DNA of 11,341 nt from Sphingomonadaceae bacterium (GTDB lineage: Bacteria; Pseudomonadota; Alphaproteobacteria; Sphingomonadales; Sphingomonadaceae), in assembly GCA_947442095.1 (NCBI GenBank), contig CANEVG010000079.1, positions 1 to 11,341 on the forward strand. Reading direction: 5' to 3'. A model generated the notes under the pieces. That model was not told the origin of the DNA, made no database searches, and was given only the letters and a program-made list of their open reading frames with translations. Of this stretch, positions 1-6,293 are shown in pieces; position 1 is the first letter of the stretch, and every line of letters starts with the position of its first letter. The translations under genes were made by a program, and so were the position numbers.

Positions 1-78
1 GAGCGCTGCATCGAGCGCCTTCTGACGGTCCATGTCCTTGTCTTTGCCTTCCTGGATAAGCTTCAACTGTGCCGCCAT
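1..78 (-). CDS. recA: Recombinase RecA, N-terminal fragment (gene runs off the left edge)
   Basis: Only the first 26 codons are present, starting at the ATG at 78-76. They read MAAQLKLIQEGKDKDMDRQK and then ALDAAL, which matches the start of alphaproteobacterial RecA up to the conserved DRQKALDAAL stretch. RecA forms ATP-dependent filaments on single-stranded DNA, carries out strand exchange and triggers LexA self-cleavage in the SOS response. None of the ATPase core is in the window, so the identity rests on this short N-terminus and on the GTTC-N7-GTTC operator about 73 bp upstream, which is what recA should have. A purine-rich AAGGGGAAG ribosome site lies just before the start (about 82-90 on the plus strand). 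The gene is divergent from the metallo-hydrolase gene to its right. Confidence 0.9.
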   Translation of the reverse strand, partial: MAAQLKLIQEGKDKDMDRQKALDAAL

Positions 79-127
79 GGCTGCTTCCCCTTGCTAGTGA
101 TGACCGAACCGAACCGTCAACACCAGC

Positions 128-156
128 CTTGTACGCACTTTGTTCTATTAGAACAA
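128..156 (-). promoter_or_regulatory. Probable recA promoter
   Basis: Read on the minus strand, TTGTTC (156-151) is followed after exactly 17 bases by TACAAG (133-128). This is an acceptable sigma-70-type -35/-10 pair, about 50 bases upstream of the recA ATG. The -35 box overlaps the right-hand half-site of the SOS box (minus-strand reading), so bound LexA would block RNA polymerase. The -10 box is only a partial match to consensus, so the exact start point is uncertain. Confidence 0.5.
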
Positions 157-165
157 GAGGGGAAC
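151..165 (-). promoter_or_regulatory. Alphaproteobacterial SOS box (LexA operator) of recA
   Basis: The plus strand reads GAAC-AAGAGGG-GAAC, which on the recA strand is GTTC-CCCTCTT-GTTC. This is an exact match to the direct-repeat GTTC-N7-GTTC operator known for alphaproteobacterial LexA. It lies 73 bp upstream of the recA start and overlaps the proposed -35 box. An additional GTTC at 142-145 forms the inverted repeat GTTC-TATTA-GAAC with the half-site at 151-154, so three half-sites lie within 24 bp. Confidence 0.85.
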
Positions 166-348
166 GATAATTCCCCCAAAATTGGTGAAAATTTCGTCCA
201 AGCCTCTGAATGTATGCAATTTCACTTGGCTCGTGGCAGCCTGCTATTGGGTTCCAGACACGATGGCATGTGAAATTACCAGCAGTCCTGCACAAATTTT
301 CCGGGGATGGCAGGCACGGCGTGCCACAAGTGCGTCCCTGCACGCTTA

Positions 349-377
349 TTGACAGCTTGCCGGGACCTTCCTAGCCC
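349..377 (+). promoter_or_regulatory. Possible promoter of the metallo-hydrolase gene
   Basis: A perfect TTGACA hexamer at 349-354 is followed after 17 bases by TAGCCC (372-377), a poor -10 match. The position, about 40-60 bases upstream of the start codon, is right for a promoter. The weak -10 box makes this tentative. Confidence 0.25.
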
Positions 378-413
378 CGTGCTCTGCCGGAGGAAACTGC
401 AGCTGGCGTTACC

Positions 414-1445
414 ATGGAGAAGCGCATGACGGCGCGGACCATCCTCAGTTTTGGCTTGAGTTTTGGCGCAGCTGCATCGGCCTTCGCTGCGCTTACACCC
501 GCCCAGGCGGCTGAAGACCCTGCGCCCGTCATGCCGATCCGGGTGATGCCGATCAACGATCACTTGACAGCCTTCTATCAAGGCCGTCCGGAAGAGCGTT
601 CGGTAAAGCACGGCCCGAAGCGCTGGCCCGATCTGGGCGCGATCTTCGTTGGCGTGGCGACTTATGCCATTCACCAGGGTGACACCGCCGTGGTCTATGA
701 CAGCTTCACCGATACCGGCTCCGCGCAGTGGGTGCGCGACCACCTTGCCAAGGCGGGCGTGCGCCACTTCATGCTGGTCAACAGCCACTGGCACCTCGAC
801 CATATCGGCGGAAACGCGGTCTACGCCGACACCCCGCGCTTTGCGAGCGAGGCAACCCGCACCAAGCTGGTAGCCAAACAGGCCGCAATCGAAGCCGGAG
901 CCGAAGAGGGACCGCCCGCGATCATGCCCTTGGCCGTGCCCGATATCGGCGTGACGGCGGACACGACTATCATGGTCGGCACCGTGCGCGTAGTGCTGCG
1001 TCCAGCGCAGATCCACTCGGCAGACGGTCTGGTGATCGAATTGCCCGGTGACAAGATCCTGCTGGCCGGGGATACATTGGAAGACACCGCGACGTTCGTG
1101 GCCGAACCGCAGTCCATCCCCCAGCAGTATGGCAACCTTAGCGCCATGCGGCAGTGGGGCTTCACCAAGATCCTGCCCAACCACGGCAATCCCGAGGTGA
1201 TCGCCAAAGGCGGCTATGGCCTTGGGCTGCTGGACACGACCCGCGCCTATATCCGCCGCCTGGTCGAGCACGCGCACGATGCGGACTTCCAGAAACAGTC
1301 ACTGGTCAGCTTTGTCGGCGATGCCGTGAAGGCCGGCGATGTAAGCCTGTGGTGGGCCTATAACGAGGCCCATGCCAACAACCTCGCGGTAGTGGCCAAG
1401 GCGTGGAAAGGCCAGCCGATTCCGGGCTTTGATAAGCTGCCCTGA
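414..1445 (+). CDS. Exported metallo-beta-lactamase-fold hydrolase
   Basis: This is a 343-residue protein (339 from the second Met). The N-terminus has basic residues, a hydrophobic run (ILSFGLSFGAAASAFAAL) and an AQA-A cleavage-like site near residues 30-33, so it is probably exported to the periplasm. The full metal-binding set of the fold is visible, numbered from the first Met: HWHLDH at 125-130 (H125, H127, D129, H130), H201 in IHSADG, D220 in AGDTLED and H257 in PNHGNP. It should bind one or two zinc ions and hydrolyse a small substrate such as an ester, lactone or lactam, but the substrate cannot be read from the sequence. The start is ambiguous: GGAGAA at 416-421 sits well before the ATG at 426, whereas the GGAGGA at 389-394 is rather far from the ATG at 414. 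I favour 426. The gene stands alone, divergent from recA, and ends 20 bp from the convergent cckA stop. A class B3 beta-lactamase role is possible but unproven. Confidence 0.85.
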   Translation: MEKRMTARTILSFGLSFGAAASAFAALTPAQAAEDPAPVMPIRVMPINDHLTAFYQGRPEERSVKHGPKRWPDLGAIFVGVATYAIHQGDTAVVYDSFTDTGSAQWVRDHLAKAGVRHFMLVNSHWHLDHIGGNAVYADTPRFASEATRTKLVAKQAAIEAGAEEGPPAIMPLAVPDIGVTADTTIMVGTVRVVLRPAQIHSADGLVIELPGDKILLAGDTLEDTATFVAEPQSIPQQYGNLSAMRQWGFTKILPNHGNPEVIAKGGYGLGLLDTTRAYIRRLVEHAHDADFQKQSLVSFVGDAVKAGDVSLWWAYNEAHANNLAVVAKAWKGQPIPGFDKLP

Positions 1446-1468
1446 ACAGGCTCACCTGAACAAGCTCA
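1441..1468. repeat. 14-bp tandem duplication at the convergent gene ends
   Basis: CCTGAACAGGCTCA (1441-1454) is followed immediately by CCTGAACAAGCTCA (1455-1468), with a single mismatch (G1449/A1463). The first copy holds the TGA stop of the metallo-hydrolase gene (1443-1445). The end of the second copy is the stop of cckA (TCA at 1466-1468, read as TGA on the minus strand). No terminator-like hairpin longer than 4 bp is visible in the gap. Confidence 0.85.
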
Positions 1469-3928
1469 ACGGGCCTTCAGCACATCCTCCACCGCCGTGC
1501 AGATCTGCGCGACGCTGAACGGTTTGGCGAGGAAATACATGTTGGGAATGTCGATCTCGCGGCGCAGCTGCTCCTCGGCATAGCCTGACATGAACAGCAC
1601 CGGCAGTTCCGGCCGAAGCCGCCGGATTTCGCGCGCCATGGCCGGGCCGTCCATGCTGGGCATGACCACGTCCGAAAGCACCAGATCAAACTCGCTTTCT
1701 GTCTCGATCGCGCGGCCGAGCGCTTCAAGCCCTTCCTCGCCGTCGGCCGCCGTAGTCACCTCATAGCCCTGCCGCATCAGCGCGCGTTCAGCCACGGCCC
1801 GCACCGTATCCTCGTCTTCAACCAGCAGCACGCGCCCGCCGCCTGCCCATTGCCGCCGCTTGGCTGGCCTTGCCGCGGCAGAGGCTGCCGCAGCTGCCTC
1901 TGCCGCCTCGGCGGCATCGGGCAGGTGGACCGGAAAATAGATCAGGAAGCGCGTACCCTTGCCAACTTCGCTTTCGGCAAAGATGAACCCGCCCGATTGT
2001 TTGACGATACCGTAGACCGTGGAAAGCCCCAGCCCAGTGCCCTTGCCCTTGTCCTTGGTGGTGAAGAACGGCTCAAAGATCTTACCGATCTGCGCAGGTT
2101 TGATGCCGTGGCCGGTGTCCTCGACGATCAGCGCGGTGTAATCGCCGATCGGCAGGATTTCGCTCTTCATCGCGCGAACATCGGCTGCGGTGACACGCTT
2201 CGTTCTCAGCCGCAGCATCCCGCCCGCCTTGCCTGCGATGGTGCCGCAGCTTCCGGTCATCGCATCGCGCGCGTTAACCGCAAGGTTGAGCAGCACTTGC
2301 TCCAGCTGCACCGGGTCGGCGCGCACAAGGCCAAGATTGCGGTCATGCGTGACTTCAAGCACGATCTTCTCACCAAGGAGGCGCTTCAGCAGCGTGGAAA
2401 CCTCGGCCACCACATCGGGCAGCTGCAACACTTCCGGGCGCAATGTCTGCTGGCGCGAGAACGCGAGCAACTGGCGCGTCAGGCTGGCGGCGCGGTTCGA
2501 ATTGGCGCGGATCTGCTGGATATCGTCGTAGTCGCTGTCGCCCGGCGTGTGGCGCATCAGCATGAGATCGCAGTAACCAATGATCGCGGTGAGCACGTTG
2601 TTGAAATCGTGCGCCACGCCTCCCGCCAACTGGCCCACCGCCTGCATCTTGGTGGCCTGCGCGATCTCGCGCTTCAGCCGCGTTTCCTCCGACGAATCCT
2701 TAAGGCTGAGGATCACCGCACCCTCACCCAGCCCGCGCACCCCTGCGATGCTGAGCGAAACCGGGTCTTCGGGCGAGGTCCGCAGCCGCACGGCAACATC
2801 ACCTGCCCCGCTCGCACCTTGCGCAAAGCGGCGCACAGCATCGGCAATCGCGCCCTTATCCTCGCGGATGACGAGATCTGACGGGTAGGGCGGCGGGCCA
2901 GTCTCGTCGTGTCCGGCCGCGCGCAGGAAGGCCTTGTTGGCAAACAGGAAGCGGCCGTCGCGGTCGGTCATGGCAAGACCCAGCGGCAGGCGCGCGAGCA
3001 ACGCCTCGATCTGCGGCAGGCCCGTGCGGGCATCACCCACGCCGCCCTGGTTGTCGATCAGCAGGAACAGTGACGCGGTCTGCGCCGGATCGGCAGTGTC
3101 CGCATCCGCCGCGACCGCATCAGGATCGGCGACCGGCACGTGGATCAGGCGGACAGGCGCGCCCTTTGTGCCTTCGCGCGCATAGAAGATGCGTTCCTGC
3201 TCATCGGCACTGAAATAGCTGACGAAATCAGTTCCCGCGATCTTTGCTTCTGCATCACCCACCGCGCGGGCAATGAACAGCGGATTGGCAGCGTGAATCC
3301 GCCCATCGGGCGCGACCACGGCCGCCATGATGCCCTCGCGCGCCAGCGCGCGGCCGGCCCTGCCGCCGAAGTGGCCGATGGCCTCCTCCAGCAGATCCTG
3401 GTGCACAAGCGGCTCGAACCGCCAGACAAGGTAATCTTCTCCGCGCCCGGCGCGGTCGATTTCCAGCCGCCATTCGCTGCCACCGACACTGATCGGCTCG
3501 ACCACAGCCCGCCCATCGCGCCAGGCCGCGCGAGCGGCGTTCTCAATCGCCTCGTTCTGCGCGGCGCCGTCGAGACCCAGACGCGGCGGTGCCGTGCCGA
3601 TCCCGAAGCAGTCGGCAAAGCGCGCGTTGGCGCAGGCCAGCCGTCCGGCCCGGTCGATGATCGCCATGGCTTGCGTGCCCCGATCGATCGCGGCGAATGT
3701 CACAGACCAGTCTGGCGCGGCCAATTCGGGAGTATCGGGCTCCCCGCGCTGGCGCAGCGCAGCCATCAGCGCTGCGGCCAGGCAGCCGACCCCGCCGGCA
3801 TAGGCCAATGCCAAAACGGGCTCGCCGGCACCAAGCCACAGCGCTACCGCGCTTGCCAGTACACCACCTGCAACCATGAGCCATTCGCGCCGGGGTTCCC
3901 GGTTTTCAGGGATTTCCGTGCTGGTCAT
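1466..3928 (-). CDS. cckA: Hybrid sensor histidine kinase CckA (cell-cycle control)
   Basis: This 820-residue hybrid kinase has two N-terminal membrane helices (about 16-34 and 37-57), PAS-like sensor segments (about 70-180, 185-300 and 305-415), and a HisKA domain with phospho-accepting H440 in GGVAHDFNN followed by the CckA-like stretch VLTAIIGYCDLMLMRH. The ATPase domain shows an N-box (NLAVNARDAM, 548-557), DTGHGI (604-609), FEPFF (618-622) and GKGTGLGL (628-635). An Ala-rich linker (about 671-688) leads to a receiver domain with acidic residues E704/D705, phospho-acceptor D753 and K802. In Caulobacter, CckA passes phosphate through ChpT to CtrA and CpdR and can reverse to a phosphatase; this protein probably does the same at the inner membrane. 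It is longer than the Caulobacter protein (about 690 residues), the extra length lying in the sensor half. Its start codon overlaps the DUF2062 stop by 4 bp, so the two are probably translationally coupled. No other cell-cycle gene is in the window. Confidence 0.92.
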   Translation of the reverse strand: MTSTEIPENREPRREWLMVAGGVLASAVALWLGAGEPVLALAYAGGVGCLAAALMAALRQRGEPDTPELAAPDWSVTFAAIDRGTQAMAIIDRAGRLACANARFADCFGIGTAPPRLGLDGAAQNEAIENAARAAWRDGRAVVEPISVGGSEWRLEIDRAGRGEDYLVWRFEPLVHQDLLEEAIGHFGGRAGRALAREGIMAAVVAPDGRIHAANPLFIARAVGDAEAKIAGTDFVSYFSADEQERIFYAREGTKGAPVRLIHVPVADPDAVAADADTADPAQTASLFLLIDNQGGVGDARTGLPQIEALLARLPLGLAMTDRDGRFLFANKAFLRAAGHDETGPPPYPSDLVIREDKGAIADAVRRFAQGASGAGDVAVRLRTSPEDPVSLSIAGVRGLGEGAVILSLKDSSEETRLKREIAQATKMQAVGQLAGGVAHDFNNVLTAIIGYCDLMLMRHTPGDSDYDDIQQIRANSNRAASLTRQLLAFSRQQTLRPEVLQLPDVVAEVSTLLKRLLGEKIVLEVTHDRNLGLVRADPVQLEQVLLNLAVNARDAMTGSCGTIAGKAGGMLRLRTKRVTAADVRAMKSEILPIGDYTALIVEDTGHGIKPAQIGKIFEPFFTTKDKGKGTGLGLSTVYGIVKQSGGFIFAESEVGKGTRFLIYFPVHLPDAAEAAEAAAAASAAARPAKRRQWAGGGRVLLVEDEDTVRAVAERALMRQGYEVTTAADGEEGLEALGRAIETESEFDLVLSDVVMPSMDGPAMAREIRRLRPELPVLFMSGYAEEQLRREIDIPNMYFLAKPFSVAQICTAVEDVLKAR

Positions 3929-4482
3929 GCCTCAGGCTCGGACGGGCGGCTCCGAATCCGCCGCATGCGCAGCCGCCGCGCGATCCACCAGCGCCAGATC
4001 AGCACGGACGCGGCATAGCCAACGATCGCGGAGACAACCGCGATGGCCAGCAGGCCCAGCAGCAGCGCGGGCGCGGCCGAAGACACCAGCCAGGTCGACC
4101 ACTCGCCAAGGCCCGCACCGCTGGCAACCAGCGCCTGAAACGTCGCGAAATCAGCGTTCAGGCCGAGAAAGCTGCCTACCCAAAGCGCCGCGACAAGAAT
4201 GAAAGGCGTCGTGGCCGGGTTGGAGAGGAACGTAGCCCCCGCAGCGAGCGGGATATTGCCGCGAAACGGCACGCACATCAGCGCCGCGCCGACAATCTGC
4301 AGCCCCGGGATCATCACGAAGATGCCGACCAGCAAGCCAACGGCCACGCCGCGCGGCACCGAGCGGCGGGTATAGCGCCACAAGTGCGGCCGCTCTGCCA
4401 GTGGACGCACGAACCGATTTTGCGCCAGCGATTCATGCGTGGGGACTGCGCCTTTGGCCCAACCGGCAATCCGCTTCTTCAT
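3925..4482 (-). CDS. DUF2062 inner-membrane protein
   Basis: This 185-residue protein is recognised as DUF2062 by the conserved FLSNPATTPFI stretch (85-95), preceded by a loop ending CVPFRGNIP. A basic N-terminal segment with RRSVPRG (39-45) leads into hydrophobic stretches at about 45-70, 91-108 and 128-162, and the C-terminus is strongly basic (RRLRMRRIRSR), so it is a small inner-membrane protein. The family's biochemical role is not established. It ends inside the start of cckA (ATGA overlap, 3925-3928) and begins 58 bp after smpB on the same strand, which implies co-transcription and translational coupling with cckA. The family is fairly certain; a functional link to CckA is only inferred from the coupling. 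No strong ribosome site is visible before its ATG at 4482. Confidence 0.85.
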   Translation of the reverse strand: MKKRIAGWAKGAVPTHESLAQNRFVRPLAERPHLWRYTRRSVPRGVAVGLLVGIFVMIPGLQIVGAALMCVPFRGNIPLAAGATFLSNPATTPFILVAALWVGSFLGLNADFATFQALVASGAGLGEWSTWLVSSAAPALLLGLLAIAVVSAIVGYAASVLIWRWWIARRLRMRRIRSRPSEPEA

Positions 4483-4533
4483 CGGGCGGACCTAGGCGGC
4501 ATTCGGACCGCCGCGAACGCGTTGATCAATTCC

Positions 4534-4568
4534 GGCGCGATCATCCGTGATCACGCATGATCCGCGCC
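4534..4568 (-). repeat. 35-bp imperfect palindrome across the smpB stop codon
   Basis: The arms are GGCGC + GATCAT (4534-4544) and ATGATC + C + GCGCC (4557-4568). The centre contains the perfect palindrome GTGATCAC (4547-4554). The only defects are an unpaired C at 4563 and a C/C mismatch at 4545/4556. In the smpB mRNA this would fold into a strong hairpin containing the last codons and the TGA stop (4543-4541). There is no following T run, so it is not a standard intrinsic terminator. It could stabilise the 3' end, separate smpB from DUF2062 expression, or be a protein site. Confidence 0.6.
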
Positions 4569-5023
4569 TTGTCGCGCTGCCAATCGCGGTCCTTGATCGT
4601 CGCGCGCTTGTCGGCGGTGTTCTTGCCCTTGGCGAGCGCGAGCTCCACTTTTGCGCGGCCGCGGCCGTTAAAATAGACCGAGAGCGGCACGAGTGTCATG
4701 CCCTTGCGCTCCACCGCGCCGTGAAACTTGTTGATCTCGCGCTCTTTGAGCAGCAGCTTGCGCGGGCGCTTGGGCTCGTGGTTGAAGCGGTTGCCGTGGC
4801 TGAATTCGGGCACGTTGGAATTGACCAGCCAGACTTCGCCGTTCTTCACTTCGGCATAGCTTTCCGCGATCGAGCCATCACCAAAGCGCAGCGACTTCAC
4901 TTCAGTGCCCGTCAGCGCAATGCCCGCCTCGAACACTTCCTCGATAAAGTAGTCAAACCGCGCGCGCCGATTCTGCGCGACGATTTTGGCTTTGTCGAAT
5001 GCGAGCGGAGTGGGGCGTGCCAT
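4541..5023 (-). CDS. smpB: SsrA-binding protein SmpB
   Basis: From the ATG at 5023 the product is 160 residues, the usual size for SmpB. It binds tmRNA and brings it to stalled ribosomes for trans-translation and peptide tagging. Family signatures are NRRARFDYFIEEVFEAGIAL (18-37), followed by TGTEVKSLR, SIAESYAEVKNGEVWL, the PKRPRKLLL segment, PLSVYFNGRGRAKVEL and the basic tail ending DWQRDKARIMRDHG that enters the mRNA channel. The frame stays open to 5182, but those extra residues have no SmpB similarity and overlap the start of the divergent patatin gene. An ATG four codons upstream (5035) is an alternative start; neither has a strong ribosome site. smpB probably heads the unit smpB, DUF2062, cckA. 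The tmRNA gene is not in the window. Confidence 0.95.
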   Translation of the reverse strand: MARPTPLAFDKAKIVAQNRRARFDYFIEEVFEAGIALTGTEVKSLRFGDGSIAESYAEVKNGEVWLVNSNVPEFSHGNRFNHEPKRPRKLLLKEREINKFHGAVERKGMTLVPLSVYFNGRGRAKVELALAKGKNTADKRATIKDRDWQRDKARIMRDHG

Positions 5024-5159
5024 GGTCAACGGCATGTAGGCCTGCATGAGAGGAATGAAAAGGGAGGTGCTGCCGATCTGGCCGAGAACGGCGCTTGCCA
5101 AGTCTGCGCTGCAGTGCACAAGAAGCGCCGGGGCCAAGTGAAGCAAGGACTCGGGCACT

Positions 5160-6269
5160 ATGGCTAGCAAACAGACAGACAAGGAACGCTGCGTCCTAGT
5201 GCTTCAGGGCGGCGGCGCATTGGGGGCCTATCAGGGCGGGGTGTTCGAAGCAGTGGAAGCCGCCGGACACAGTCCGGAATGGGTTGCGGGAATTTCCATC
5301 GGCGCGATCAACGCCGCGCTGATCGCCGGCAATCCGCCCGAACGCCGGCTCGAACGCTTGCACGCCTTCTGGGACCGCACCTCCTCGCGCGTGCCCTTCC
5401 CTGCGCCGTTTGCCGATGGCTGGGGCCGCCGCCTGTTCAACGAGGCCGCATCCAGCATCGTCGCGATGACCGGCATTCCCGGCTTCTTCACCCCGCGCCT
5501 TACGCCGCCGTGGCTCGCCCTGCCCGGCTCGCCCGAAGCCATGAGCCTTTATGACACCGCTCCCTTGCGCAAGACGCTGCTCGAACTGGTGGACTTCGAT
5601 CTGCTCAACAATGGCCCGATGCGCTTCAGCGTCGGCGCGGTGAACGTGCTCACCGGCAACTTCACCTATTTCGACAACCGCGAACGCCTGATCGGGCCGG
5701 AACACGTGATGGCGAGCGGCGCGCTGCCGCCCGGCTTTCCCGCCGTGATGATCGATGGCGAGCCTTATTGGGACGGCGGCATCGTTTCCAACACCCCGCT
5801 GCAATACGTGCTCGATTCGCGCGAAGGCAAGGCGCCGCTGCTGGTATTTCAGGTCGATCTGTTCAGCGCGCGGGGGATGATGCCGCGCTCGCTGGCCGAG
5901 GCGACGCAGCGCGAGAAGGACATCCGCTTTTCCAGCCGCACCCGGCTCGGCACCGATCTGCAAGTGCGGCTGGAAGCCATGGCCGCCGCCGCCTCGCGCC
6001 TTTCCGCGCGCTTGCCGGAAAGCCTCAAGGACGATCCCGATCTCGCCGCGCTGCTGGCGCAGGCCTGCGATGATCCGGTCACGATCCTGCACCTTATCAA
6101 CCGCAGCGAGGACTACGAATCGCAGGGCAAGGACTATGAATTCTCCCGCGCGACCGTCACCGACCACTGGAACGCTGGCCGCCGCGATGCCCGCCGCTCG
6201 TTTGCCAGCCCGCGCTGGAAGCAGCGGAACTTACCCGAGCGCGGGATCGTTACCCTCGATCTCGTCTGA
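5160..6269 (+). CDS. Patatin-like phospholipase/esterase with DUF3734-type C-terminus
   Basis: This 369-residue hydrolase has the patatin fold with a Ser-Asp dyad. The oxyanion loop GGGALGAYQGG is at 17-27, nucleophile S46 is in GISIGA (44-49) and catalytic D205 is in WDGG (204-207). The C-terminal part, including YEFSRATVTDHWNAG (326-340) followed by a basic region, resembles the DUF3734 tail found on many proteobacterial patatins. There is no signal peptide or membrane segment, so it is probably cytosolic or peripheral. It should cleave an acyl ester. The substrate may be a phospholipid, but hydroxybutyrate dehydrogenase follows only 24 bp later on the same strand, so a polyhydroxybutyrate-derived ester is also possible; that part is inference. 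AAGGA at 5145-5149 lies 10 bases before the ATG. The gene diverges from smpB across 136 bp in which I see no clear promoter. Confidence 0.88.
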   Translation: MASKQTDKERCVLVLQGGGALGAYQGGVFEAVEAAGHSPEWVAGISIGAINAALIAGNPPERRLERLHAFWDRTSSRVPFPAPFADGWGRRLFNEAASSIVAMTGIPGFFTPRLTPPWLALPGSPEAMSLYDTAPLRKTLLELVDFDLLNNGPMRFSVGAVNVLTGNFTYFDNRERLIGPEHVMASGALPPGFPAVMIDGEPYWDGGIVSNTPLQYVLDSREGKAPLLVFQVDLFSARGMMPRSLAEATQREKDIRFSSRTRLGTDLQVRLEAMAAAASRLSARLPESLKDDPDLAALLAQACDDPVTILHLINRSEDYESQGKDYEFSRATVTDHWNAGRRDARRSFASPRWKQRNLPERGIVTLDLV

Positions 6270-6293
6270 TCCCATCCCCACGGAGCCGACCCC

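Larger units (their letters stand above)
79..413. other. Intergenic region between divergent recA and the metallo-hydrolase gene
   Basis: This 335-bp stretch is visibly richer in A+T than its surroundings and has no convincing gene. It holds the recA promoter and SOS box on its left side (128-165). Further right are an 8-bp inverted repeat, AATTTCAC at 218-225 and GTGAAATT at 270-277, separated by 44 bases, and a short perfect dyad, GGCACG-G-CGTGCC, at 313-325. A TTGACA hexamer at 349-354 could be the -35 box of the metallo-hydrolase gene. The small open frame at 91-273 runs through the recA operator and resembles no known protein. Confidence 0.6.

Noticed and set aside
91..273. 60-residue plus-strand open frame between recA and the metallo-hydrolase gene
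   Set aside because: It runs through the recA promoter and SOS box, shows no recognisable protein pattern and has no good ribosome site.
276..1277. 333-residue minus-strand frame opposite the metallo-hydrolase gene
   Set aside because: It is an antisense shadow rich in H, G, R and D, typical of the opposite strand of GC-rich genes; the plus-strand product has clear catalytic motifs.
1850..2881. 343-residue plus-strand frame (and another at 3140-4018) opposite cckA
   Set aside because: These are antisense to a well-recognised kinase and have no domain-like pattern.
5024..5182. 53-residue N-terminal extension of SmpB
   Set aside because: SmpB family proteins begin at the MARP-type start; the extension is not SmpB-like and overlaps the divergent patatin gene.
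5196..6167. 323-residue minus-strand frame opposite the patatin gene
   Set aside because: It is an antisense shadow; the patatin on the plus strand has its full catalytic set.
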